Positions 1 through 8,287 of a stretch of 64,000 nt of DNA are shown one piece after another. Position 1 is the stretch's first letter; every line of letters begins with the position of its first letter. Under the pieces are notes generated by a model, which made no database searches, was not told the origin of the DNA, and worked only from the letters and a program-made list of their open reading frames with translations. The position numbers and the translations under genes were made by a program. This DNA comes from Hypericum androsaemum (Eukaryota > Streptophyta > Magnoliopsida > Malpighiales > Hypericaceae), in contig OZ023181.1 in assembly GCA_963995505.1 (NCBI GenBank), forward strand, positions 12,644,221 to 12,708,220, in the 5' to 3' direction.

Positions 1-2107
1 GCATATCATCGAGGCGAGGGATGGGAAATCTGTACCCGATTGTGATCTTGTTGATCGCCCTGCTGTCGATGCACATTCTCCAAGTGCCATCTTTCTTTGG
101 TACGAGCAAAGCTGGCACGCCACAAGGACTTAGGCTCTCTTGCACATAGCCCTTGTCCAGTAACTCTTGCACTTGCTCTCGGATAATTTGGTTCTCCTTC
201 GGACTCATCCGGTAGTGCGGCAAGTTTGGAAGGGTTGCGCCAGGTATAAGGTCAATTTGGTGCTGGATGTCACGCAAGGGTGGTAGCCCCTTCTGCAAGC
301 TTTCATCCACGAGCTCTGGAAAGAGCTCAAATAATTCCAGCACCACTTCAGGGAGAGACTCCAAGCCTTCATCTTCCTTGGCTGGAGGATTTGTCATAAT
401 AAGCACATGGAAACAACCTGCTTCTCGCGTGTAGTTCACCATCTCGTGCACAGAGGTCACAATAGATACGAGCTGCATGGCATTGGTTTGCCCCTTCACG
501 TGCTTAGGCTTCTTCGGCAACAAAGTAAACTTCTCTCCTCCTTTTCTGACCTCGTACGTGTTCTCTTCGCCTCGATGCACGACCTTATTATCAAACTCCC
601 AAGGTCTGCCTAATAGAATGTTGCACGCATCCATCTCAAGGACATCACATACAACTTGGTCAGAATACTTCCCAATTGTGATTGGGACAGTGCACCTCGA
701 GTTGACCTTGATTCCACCTTCGGATCTGACCCATCCAATGGAATATGGAGTGGGGTGAGGTGAGGTCTTCAAGCCAAGCTTTTCCACTGTCTTGCTACTC
801 ACAAAGTTCTCCTGGCTGCCTCCATCTATTATCACTTCACACACCACTTTCCCAACATGACAACTCGTGCGAAACAAGTTATTACGTTGAGAATCATCTC
901 TCTTGGTTGCGGTCAATGCTACCTTCTGTATGACCCCGCAATACTCTTCTCCTTCAGAGGTCTCCTCCTCTTCATCACCCTCGTCCACGGGTGCACACAA
1001 ATACGCCCCTTCCTCCTCCTCATCCGAATCTCCCTTCTCGCAAAGTTGTGTAAACTTGCGTTTAGGGCAATCACTAGACTTGTGGCCCATTTCATTGCAT
1101 TTGAAACATCGGATTGATGAGGTTGTGGCTACCTCTTTTCCCTTTCTTTGTGCAAACACAGGGGCAGGCTTGCTAGGAGGGGGTTTAGGCTCGGAAGCTT
1201 GGGGTGTGCTCCTTTCCACACCTCCCCTTGAATAGGTGGAAGCCTGGCCAGGCCCTGAAAAACGGATAGAGGGCGCTTTCTTCCACTTCAAGGCAGCCCC
1301 GATCTTTCTGGCTTTGGCACATGCGTCGTTGAAAAACAAAAACGTGTCAAACTCCATCTTGCTCTTGATCTCATAACTGAGGCCCTCAACAAACCGTGCA
1401 ATCATCTGATCCTCATTCTCTTCCACATCGTTCCTCGACGCCAACCTCATGAATTCAGTCATGTACTCTTCCACCGAACGACTTCCTTGAGTGCACGTAA
1501 GGAATTGACTGTAGAGGGTCTGATGGTAGTCCACTGGCAAAAACCTCTCCCTCAAGGCTTGCTCCATGGTCGGCCAGTCTCTGATTGGTAGATCTCCTCT
1601 TCTCCTACGAGACTCTTGTTCCTTCCTCCACCATACGGCAGCTCCGGACTCAAGCTTGAAGGCTACGTAGCTCACCTTCTGTTCTTCCGTGAGTTGCATG
1701 CAATCAAAATATTTTTCCACCGAGTCCAACCAGTTGAGAAAGCCTTCTACGTCCGCATCACCATAGAATTTCTCTATGTTCATTTTGAATGAACGATCCA
1801 CCCTTCTATATTCTCCTCCACGCTCATATTCCTCCCTATAAACTTCTCTTCCAGGAGCACGTCCTAGATCACCGTGTCTACCACCTCCTCTACCTCGTTC
1901 CCTCAACACTCTCCCTCCCCTTCTCACATTAAGGGTAGCATCAGAATCTACATCCTCCTCTTCCTCTCTTCGTTCATTACGTACCTCAGCTGGAGGGGGT
2001 TGCACCGCGAGGTTGTCCAGGCGGGTAAGGATGGCCTGAATTGCCGCCTCCATTTGAGTGAATCTCTGGTTCATATCGGGTCTTGGAGTGTCATTAGGAT
2101 CGGCCAT
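1..2107 (-). CDS. C2 gag-pol polyprotein, N-terminal part (gag, protease, start of RT)
   Basis: The minus-strand frame starts at the ATG ending at 2107, with protein starting [16 protein letters not shown]. It should encode the capsid-type Gag, a CCHC zinc knuckle (complement near 1077-1114), an aspartic protease with IIDGG (near 818-835), and the start of reverse transcriptase (WRMCIDSRA, near 60-100). The frame is still in register at the window edge (last full codon 2-4), which fits an uninterrupted reading frame. I did not check every codon for stops. The start matches the same ATG in C1 and D. Gag packages the RNA and the protease matures the polyprotein. The rest of pol is beyond the window. 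Confidence 0.85.
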   Translation of the reverse strand, partial: MADPNDTPRPDMNQRFTQMEAAIQAILTRLDNLAVQPPPAEVRNERREEEEDVDSDATLNVRRGGRVLRERGRGGGRHGDLGRAPGREVYREEYERGGEYRRVDRSFKMNIEKFYGDADVEGFLNWLDSVEKYFDCMQLTEEQKVSYVAFKLESGAAVWWRKEQESRRRRGDLPIRDWPTMEQALRERFLPVDYHQTLYSQFLTCTQGSRSVEEYMTEFMRLASRNDVEENEDQMIARFVEGLSYEIKSKMEFDTFLFFNDACAKARKIGAALKWKKAPSIRFSGPGQASTYSRGGVERSTPQASEPKPPPSKPAPVFAQRKGKEVATTSSIRCFKCNEMGHKSSDCPKRKFTQLCEKGDSDEEEEGAYLCAPVDEGDEEEETSEGEEYCGVIQKVALTATKRDDSQRNNLFRTSCHVGKVVCEVIIDGGSQENFVSSKTVEKLGLKTSPHPTPYSIGWVRSEGGIKVNSRCTVPITIGKYSDQVVCDVLEMDACNILLGRPWEFDNKVVHRGEENTYEVRKGGEKFTLLPKKPKHVKGQTNAMQLVSIVTSVHEMVNYTREAGCFHVLIMTNPPAKEDEGLESLPEVVLELFELFPELVDESLQKGLPPLRDIQHQIDLIPGATLPNLPHYRMSPKENQIIREQVQELLDKGYVQESLSPCGVPALLVPKKDGTWRMCIDSRAINKITIGYRFPIPRLDDM

Positions 2108-2266
2108 AGTGCAACGGATTTTGGTGGTGCTAGGTGGGTAAAAATGAGACTTGGATCAGGAGATCACAAAGTCTTGTGGATCGGCTCGTAGATGAGGCTC
2201 TCTCAAACTCACTAGGTGATAGCATTCACTCTCGATCAATATGGGAATTGATCTGATCGTATTCAA

Positions 2267-2278
2267 GCTCTGATACCA
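2267..2278 (-). other. C2 primer-binding site (tRNA-iMet)
   Basis: The complement reads TGGTATCAGAGC, two bases inside the LTR end at 2281. This matches the 3' end of plant initiator methionine tRNA, the usual minus-strand primer of plant gypsy elements. Confidence 0.9.
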
Positions 2279-2280
2279 CT

Positions 2281-2761
2281 TGATGTAGCACAACGGAGGC
2301 GTGCGAATCAACACTTCAAACGAACAAGGCTCGAACAATTGAAAGAAACAAAACGATGGACAATTCCACTTGAATCTTCCGAAACAAGATGGAAGGTTTG
2401 CTTGAGTCCACAAGCAGCCAACCAACGGCCAAGGTAGGAAATTCTCGCGCACGAAGCGCACTCAACTCACTTGCACGTTTTTGGATTCAAAATCTGTCCC
2501 ATTATTTCCTCTCCGCCAGATACAAATAGAAGGCGGGAGTTAAGGCAGGAGTTAAGGCGAGAATTATGGCAAGCCTCTTCACACGCCTCCTGTCCGTAAC
2601 CTCCCCTTTAACCCCCACTAATTGGCATTTAAATGTGCCTTATTACAACCACGAAATTAAACGCTGAATTAAGTGCAATAATTGAAACCACAAACTCCAC
2701 GCGTTCCATGCACACGTCCAACGCACAAGCATGTCGACCAATGCACATTCGTCCTACGGCA
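2281..2761 (-). repeat. C2 5' LTR
   Basis: This 481-bp LTR begins TGCCGTAGGACG and ends CTACATCA on the minus strand. It matches the C1 LTRs at 21415-21897 and 25102-25572 and has the canonical TG...CA ends. It includes the longer form of the internal GCCTTAACTCC-type repeat that is also present in the C1 5' LTR. Confidence 0.9.
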
Positions 2762-2849
2762 ACCAATAACGTGTATGGGCTTAACATGGCCTTCGCGGAA
2801 AATAACAAGGATAATGAACTAAAGTAACAAGTTAAGCTCTGATACCAAC
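2762..2849 (-). other. A8 leader remnant with primer-binding site
   Basis: The right half of these 88 bases matches the A-family leader next to the PBS. The complement of 2836-2847 reads TGGTATCAGAGC, directly beside the LTR at 2850. The left ~35 bases do not match other A leaders and I cannot assign them. C2 lies immediately to the left, so it apparently inserted into this leader. Confidence 0.7.
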
Positions 2850-3654
2850 TGATATGAATCTTCGCGGAAACGACTCACAACTCGGACCGTTTGTTACTTT
2901 AGAATGGAACAGATCACAACTCACAAGAACTCACAAGAACTAAGGCACGAAATTGAACCTTAACCCGCTGCAAGAGCTTCTGAACCTTGACCTAAGGTCG
3001 TATCACGCCACGAGCGGGGATGGATGATCCGCTTGATAAGTGAAAGATAAATTCTAGCCAAGACGACTCACCAGCCTAAGCAAGAACAAACGAGTATCAA
3101 AACTCTCAATTAGCCAATGCTAAGTAATTTCCGAATTGTTGTGTGTTTATTGAAGGGGGACGCCTCTTTATATAGGCTCCATAAGTCTTACAACTTTCCT
3201 AAACGAAACTAACTCCAAATAAGGAGTTTAAGGCTGGTCAAAACTCTCTTTCCTATTCTAAAGAGATTCTGGCCGAACTTATTCAACTAAATAAGGAATA
3301 ATATAAGCAAATAATATCTAATAGAATAACTACTAGCTGCACGTCCAAAACAAGTAGATGCACGGCCTAAATAGGCTGATTCTTCTTGATTCTCCATGTG
3401 CGCATGCATCTAGAAGCTTACGTGCATGTCAAGCCTCCCATTCAGCTTCCAAAACATGCATGGGCCTCCCTTGGGCTTCTTGGACGTCCTTGGTCCTCCA
3501 CGCACTTGATTGAGCCCAAACTTCTTCCATTAATCCATTGAAGTCAGATTGCAACTTCCTAGCTCGTGCTCTTGTCATTTGCCCAATCGGAACTTGAACT
3601 TGCTTCGAGTCTACAAGCTTGATAGTAGGTGCGTCCTTAGGCTTGCTCACATCA
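2850..3654 (-). repeat. A8 5' LTR (family A)
   Basis: This 805-bp LTR on the minus strand has ends TGATGTGAGC and TTCATATCA. The PBS lies to its left, so it is the 5' LTR of a minus-strand element. It directly abuts the satellite at 3655, so the first satellite bases, CTTTT, would be the right target duplication. The left partner is outside the window. It is most similar to the A2 LTR subtype (the [14 protein letters not shown] coding version). Confidence 0.9.
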
Positions 3655-3902
3655 CTTTTCTTGCCTTTTCTTGTTTTATCTTGCATTTTCATGCCTTTTC
3701 CATGACTTTTCTTGCATTTTCTTTCCTTTTCTTGCCTTTTCTTGACTTTTCTTGCCTTTTCTGGACTTTTCATCCCTTATCTTGCCTTTTCTTGCCATAT
3801 CTTGCCTTTCCATTCCTTATCTTGCCTATTCTTACCTTATTTTTCCTTTTCTTGCCTTTTCATACCTTTTCTTTCCTTTTCTTGCCTTTTCATTGCCTTT
3901 TG
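3655..3902 (+). repeat. Decamer satellite array, left segment (pyrimidine strand)
   Basis: Tandem degenerate copies of TTTTCTTGCC with 10- and some 11-bp spacing. The array continues at 13557 and is interrupted only by A1: the block around 3795-3902 followed by 13557 onward reproduces the order of variant units seen uninterrupted near 18894-19060. Confidence 0.95.
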
Positions 3903-4709
3903 TGATGTGAGCAAGCCTACAGATGCACCAACTATCAAGCTTGTAGACTCGAAGCAAGTTCAAGTTCCAATTGGGCCAATGACAAGAGCAAGAGCTAGGA
4001 AGTTGCAATCTGATTTCAATGGACTAATGCATGAAGTTTGGGCTCAAGCAAGTTCGTGGAGGACCAAGGACGTCCAAGAAACCCAAGGGAGGCCCATGCA
4101 CGTTTTGGAGGCTGAATGGGAAGCTTGACATGCACGAAAGCTTCTAGATGCATGCGCACATGGAGAATCAAGAAGAATCAGCCTATTTAGGCCATGCATC
4201 TAATTGTTTTGGACGTGCAACTAGTAGCTATTCTATTAGATATTATTTGCTTATATTATTCCTTGTTTAGTTGCATAAGTTCGGCCAGAATCTCCTTAGA
4301 ATAGGAAAGAGAGTTTTGGCCAGCCTTTGAATTCCTTTTAAGGAGTTAGCTTGTTTAGGAATATTTTGGTACTTTGGGAGCCTATATAAAGAGGACTCCT
4401 AGCAATAAAACGTACACACAACAATTCAGAATTACATAGCTTTGGCTAATTGAGAGTTTAGATACTCGTTTGTTCTTGCTTAGGCTGGTGAGTCGTCTTG
4501 GCTAGAATTTATCTTTCACTTATCAAGCGGACCATCCATCCTCGCTTGTGGCGTGATTCGACCTTAGGTCAAGGTTCAGAAGTTCTTGTTGCGGGTTAAG
4601 GTTCAATTTCGTGCCTTAGTTCGAGTGAGTTCTTGTGAGTTGTGATCTGTTCCATTCTAAAGTAACAAACGGTCCGAGTTGTGAATCTTTTCCGCATAGA
4701 TTCATATCA
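3903..4709 (+). repeat. A1 5' LTR
   Basis: TG...CA-bounded 807-bp repeat matching 12750-13556. A TATA box (TATATAAA) is at 4383-4390 and AATAAA at 4404-4409. The first ~226 bases carry the open frame that, in the 3' LTR copy, encodes the C-terminus of Pol. Confidence 0.97.
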
Positions 4710-4711
4710 GT

Positions 4712-4723
4712 TGGTATCAGAGC
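4712..4723 (+). other. A1 primer-binding site (tRNA-iMet)
   Basis: TGGTATCAGAGC lies two bases after the 5' LTR end. Confidence 0.92.
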
Positions 4724-4891
4724 TTAGCTTGTTACTTTAGTTCATTATCCTTGTTATTTTTGTTCTTGTTGGTTCGTTTTGTTGCTTGTTATTTTTTTGT
4801 TCTTGTTGGTTCGTTTTCTCTCCTCGCTGTTTGAGAGAAAAGAGAGGAAAACAAACGAGTGAAGCAAGAAAAGAAAGAAAAGAAAAGAAAG

Positions 4892-4922
<31 letters not shown>

Positions 4923-5381
4923 GAAAAAAAAAGGAAAGAAAAGAAAAAGAAAAAAAGGAAGCCGCAAGCTAAAGAGGAAGCAAGCTAAATTGGAAGTCTC
5001 AAGCTAAAGAGGAAGCAAGCTAAATTGGAAGTCTCAAGCTAAAGAGGAAGCAAATCCGAGGGAAGCTAGCAAACTAAGGAGGCGCAACAGCTGATCAAGA
5101 AAGGGGACGAGCAAGACTAAAAGAAAGACCAAAGAGGAACTTTAACCTTCTGTTTGTTAAAGCGTGGAGCTCAAGCAAGGCCGTTCTAGCCTTAGTAAGA
5201 ACATACAAGTATCACGAGAGGAAAAAGGCAAGAGTGTGCGAGTACCTTAGAGAGAAAAGCCAAATATTTGAGTGCAAACACGAGTGAACTTGAGTGCACC
5301 CTACATTGAGAGTATACACGTAAGGGAGTGAGCTTGTGAGGCCATAATTTTTTTTACTAACCAATTTTTCTTGTAGCAAAC
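4724..5381 (+). other. A1 untranslated leader with purine-rich tract, short tandem repeats and splice-like signals
   Basis: There is no gene here. About 4860-4960 is nearly pure A/G (AAGAAAAG-type). It is followed by tandem copies of a ~32-bp motif containing GAGGAAGCAAGCTAAATT (to about 5050). The leader ends with TACTAAC (5355-5361) and a pyrimidine run closing in TAG (to 5376), just before the gag ATG at 5382. That arrangement resembles an intron branch point and 3' splice site, and it is conserved in every A leader seen here. Confidence 0.7.
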
Positions 5382-5486
5382 ATGTCGCATGAAGGTCAAA
5401 CTATGGGAAGCATAGACCTTAAGTTATTAGTGGATGCCTTGGCCGGGAAGCTCGAGCGGATGGTGCAAGCTCAGATGGAGCCTTTG

Positions 5487-6276
5487 TGATACGAACCCCG
5501 CCAACGATGCGACGAGACCCGGCCACAAAGCGTGAAATCCCAGATCGTTCTAGATCAGTTCGTGATGGAGATCTCGACCCGATGCTCACAACCAAACAAG
5601 AACCTTGGTATTAACCCGCGACCCGCTGCTTGAGTTGAAACAAAGAACCTTGATATGTCGATGACGCCACAAACGGTGATGAAGATCCGCTTGATAAGTC
5701 GATGGTGAACTCGACGGAATCCCTCCGTTGTGTTCGAACTGTTCCGAAGAACCAAGAGAGCAAAGCCCACGTTTTTCAATCAATAATAGTCTCCTTTTCT
5801 CATTGCATAAGCCTCTATAAATAGGCTCAATATTACAAAAAGATTCCAAATCAAACAACTCCTAAAAATCTGGCTGGAAAGGGAAACTAAAAAGGAAATA
5901 AATCTCAGCCTTTTAGGAAGGCTAAAAACGTGACAAACAAGCTAAATAAGCCAAGAGTTGTTGGAATATAACTTCCTAATCAAAATTAATGGCTGAAATA
6001 AACTTCCTAAATAGAATGCCCAAATCAGAGAGAATGAATCTTCAAGATCTTTGCTATTGAAAGGACCTTCTAGAACTTGTATTAAGGTCATAAACTTGGC
6101 TGAATTTCGTGGCTCTTGGTCCATGGACTTTAATAAATTTGCTTGAGCCCAACTCTCTAAAGTATGCTTGGAAATCAGCCCATTAAGTTATGACTTGAAG
6201 CGCTTTGTGTGTGCTCTCTCACTTGGTCAGATTGGCACTTGAAATAATCATATGAGTGCTCTTCATATTCATATCA
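5487..6276 (-). repeat. B 3' LTR
   Basis: 790-bp repeat with ends TGATATGAAT and GTTCGTATCA on the minus strand, nearly identical to 7498-8287. The last codons of the B ORF (6219-6276) fall inside it. Confidence 0.95.
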
Positions 6277-7253
6277 TTCCCCTCCTCTTGAATGGGATTT
6301 GTCCTCAAATCCTCACATATGGCAAGCTGCCACAAATTAACAGCCATACTGGAACAAGGTTGAGTCTTTGAACATCGTGGTTGTACTTGATATCTTCCGC
6401 TCCAACAGAATAAGTACTTCGAACATAAACAATCTGAATTCATCTCCAAATCAAAAGTTAAAGACTTACTTTTTTGAACAAGCCTTTCACCAATCTTCAA
6501 ACTATTCCATAAGTTGATCAATGCTGATCCTCCAACATATTCAAACTTGTCAACTCCCAAGAAGTCAATATGCTCAACATATTCAACGTGAAAATTTGGA
6601 AACATGTAAGATATGGGTTGATCCTCTTCCTTGTTAACAGCAACAATAAGTTCTTCATGTTTACCATCAATAGGAATTGTGCACTTCTTCATGTGAACAA
6701 TATCCACCACAGATGATTCGTCAAATAAATCTCTTAGGTAAAGTAGTGACATGGTATGGTCATCAAAATAATCTCCATCAAATAAATCAATGGAATATTC
6801 ACCAAACTCCTCCCATGTCAAAACCTCTTCAAAAACTTCATCTGAAGGCATACCAATTTCAGAACAACATACCTTTTCCTCAATGTTGCACTTAGATTGA
6901 ATGATCTTCTCTTGTTGTACTTCACTAACTTCTCTTGTATGCAAGTCAATTTTCCTTGCCAAAGACATAAGTTTCTCCCAGCTGTCTTCATCATCCCATG
7001 CTGTAACTCTAAGAGTGCTTTCACCTGTAACCCCAATCTTTCTTTGTTGAGCTCTTGTATCCCTGCATACATTAGGAACAACTTGTATCCTCTCTTGTTT
7101 GCACACTATCCGGTCCACCTTTTCGCTGAGCTTCTTGACCTCCGTTCTCATTATATGCCTCATCCCACTAAGAAGGGCGTCCATAAACGTGTGTGGATCA
7201 CCAACCAATGGTGCAACACCTTCAACGGATCTTCTTGAGTAGTTATAAGACAT
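6219..7253 (-). CDS. B-encoded 344-residue protein of unknown function
   Basis: This is the only sizeable ORF of element B. Its ATG ends at 7253 and its stop at 6219 lies about 58 bases inside the 3' LTR. I recognise no zinc knuckle, protease DTG/DSG, RT or integrase motif. The N-terminal ~75 residues are basic with heptad-like spacing (HIMRTEVKKLSEKVDRIV), possibly a coiled coil, and the middle is acidic. The C-terminus carries EDLRTNPIQEEGND, almost the same as [14 protein letters not shown] at the Pol end of family A, placed identically over the PPT-LTR junction. It may derive from the 3' end of an A-like pol fused to unrelated or captured sequence. Function is unknown. Confidence 0.7.
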   Translation of the reverse strand: MSYNYSRRSVEGVAPLVGDPHTFMDALLSGMRHIMRTEVKKLSEKVDRIVCKQERIQVVPNVCRDTRAQQRKIGVTGESTLRVTAWDDEDSWEKLMSLARKIDLHTREVSEVQQEKIIQSKCNIEEKVCCSEIGMPSDEVFEEVLTWEEFGEYSIDLFDGDYFDDHTMSLLYLRDLFDESSVVDIVHMKKCTIPIDGKHEELIVAVNKEEDQPISYMFPNFHVEYVEHIDFLGVDKFEYVGGSALINLWNSLKIGERLVQKSKSLTFDLEMNSDCLCSKYLFCWSGRYQVQPRCSKTQPCSSMAVNLWQLAICEDLRTNPIQEEGNDMNMKSTHMIISSANLTK

Positions 7254-7483
7254 TCTTGCAGATTCTCCTTTTTTTTCTTTCCACTTTTTTGCAAAAAATT
7301 TTTTTCAGCCTCTTTTCTTCCTTTGTAGGCTGCCTTCTTTTCTCTCTTTCCTTTTTCCGGATTTTTCTCTCTTTTTTTGATTTTTTTTCTTTCTCCGACT
7401 CAGAATACAATAAGAACAACTAACTGAAAACTAATGATAAAAACGAAATTTAAAGGATAGATAGAACTGAAATAGAAGTCTAA
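7254..7483 (-). other. B leader, low complexity
   Basis: Between the PBS and the ATG of the B ORF the minus strand is a purine-rich leader (the plus strand is T/C-rich around 7260-7400), like the A/G-rich leader of family A. No further gene is seen. Confidence 0.6.
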
Positions 7484-7495
7484 GCTCTGATACCA
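7484..7495 (-). other. B primer-binding site (tRNA-iMet)
   Basis: The complement reads TGGTATCAGAGC, two bases inside the LTR that starts at 7498. It is the same primer as families A, C and D. Confidence 0.9.
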
Positions 7496-7497
7496 AA

Positions 7498-8287
7498 TGA
7501 TACGAACCCCGCCAACGATGCGACGAGACCCGGCCACAAAGCGTGAAATCCCAGATCGTTCTAGATCAGTTCGTGATGGAGATCTCGACCCGATGCTCAC
7601 AACCAAACAAGAACCTTGGTATTAACCCGCGACCCGCTGCTTGAGTTGAAACAAAGAACCTTGATATGTCGATGACGCCACAAACGGTGATGAAGATCCG
7701 CTTGATAAGTCGATGGTGAACTCGACGGAATCCCTCCGTTGTGTTCGAACTGTTCCGAAGAACCAAGAGAGCAAAGCCCACGTTTTTCAATCAATAATAG
7801 TCTCCTTTTCTCATTGCATAAGCCTCTATAAATAGGCTCAATATTACAAAAAGATTCCAAATCAAACAACTCCTAAAAATCTGGCTGGAAAGGGAAACTA
7901 AAAAGGAAACAAATCTCAGCCTTTTAGGAAGGCTAAAAACGTGACAAACAAGCTAAATAAGCCAAGAGTTGTTGGAATATAACTTCCTAATCAAAATTAA
8001 TGGCTGAAATAAACTTCCTAAATAGAATGCCCAAATCAGAGAGAATGAATCTTCAAGATCTTTGCTATTGAAAGGACCTTCTAGAACTTGTATTAAGGTC
8101 ATAAACTTGGCTGAATTTCGTGGCTCTTGGTCCATGGACTTTAATAAATTTGCTTGAGCCCAACTCTCTAAAGTATGCTTGGAAATCAGCCCATTAAGTT
8201 ATGACTTGAAGCGCTTTGTGTGTGCTCTCTCACTTGGTCAGATTGGCACTTGAAATAATCATATGAGTGCTCTTCATATTCATATCA
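7498..8287 (-). repeat. B 5' LTR
   Basis: 790-bp copy adjacent to the PBS. On the minus strand CTATTTATAG (complement of 7826-7835) is a plausible TATA box. Confidence 0.95.

Larger units (their letters stand above)
1..2761 (-). mobile_element. C2: 5' part of a family C Ty3/gypsy retrotransposon
   Basis: Read on the minus strand this is a 5' LTR (2281-2761), a tRNA-iMet primer-binding site (2267-2278), a leader, and a gag-pol frame that runs off the window's left edge in the early reverse transcriptase. It closely matches C1 at 21415-25572, and it keeps the protease-RT connection that C1 has lost. It lies within the leader of an A element (A8) whose 5' LTR follows at 2850. The 3' half and the left target-site duplication are outside the window, so the insertion cannot be fully proven. 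Confidence 0.9.
5487..8287 (-). mobile_element. B: 2.8-kb non-autonomous LTR retrotransposon inside A1 gag
   Basis: The 790-bp LTRs at 5487-6276 and 7498-8287 show one difference that I could find (T versus C, about 5890 versus 7910). They flank a 1221-bp internal region. The target duplication CTTTG (5482-5486 and 8288-8292) is perfect. The PBS next to the right LTR (complement of 7484-7495) and the polypurine tract next to the left LTR (complement of 6277-6289, AAGAGGAGGGGAA) put it on the minus strand. It has no protease, RT or integrase, so it must be mobilised in trans. Family A is the obvious candidate helper because both the PBS and the PPT match. Confidence 0.95.

Noticed and set aside
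3429..3773. Small genes encoding [10 protein letters not shown] proteins in single LTRs (also 41046-41267, 52662-52883, 56997-57239)
   Set aside because: They are the LTR copy of the Pol tail. In 5' or partial LTRs it has no own ATG at the element boundary and is not expected to be translated separately.
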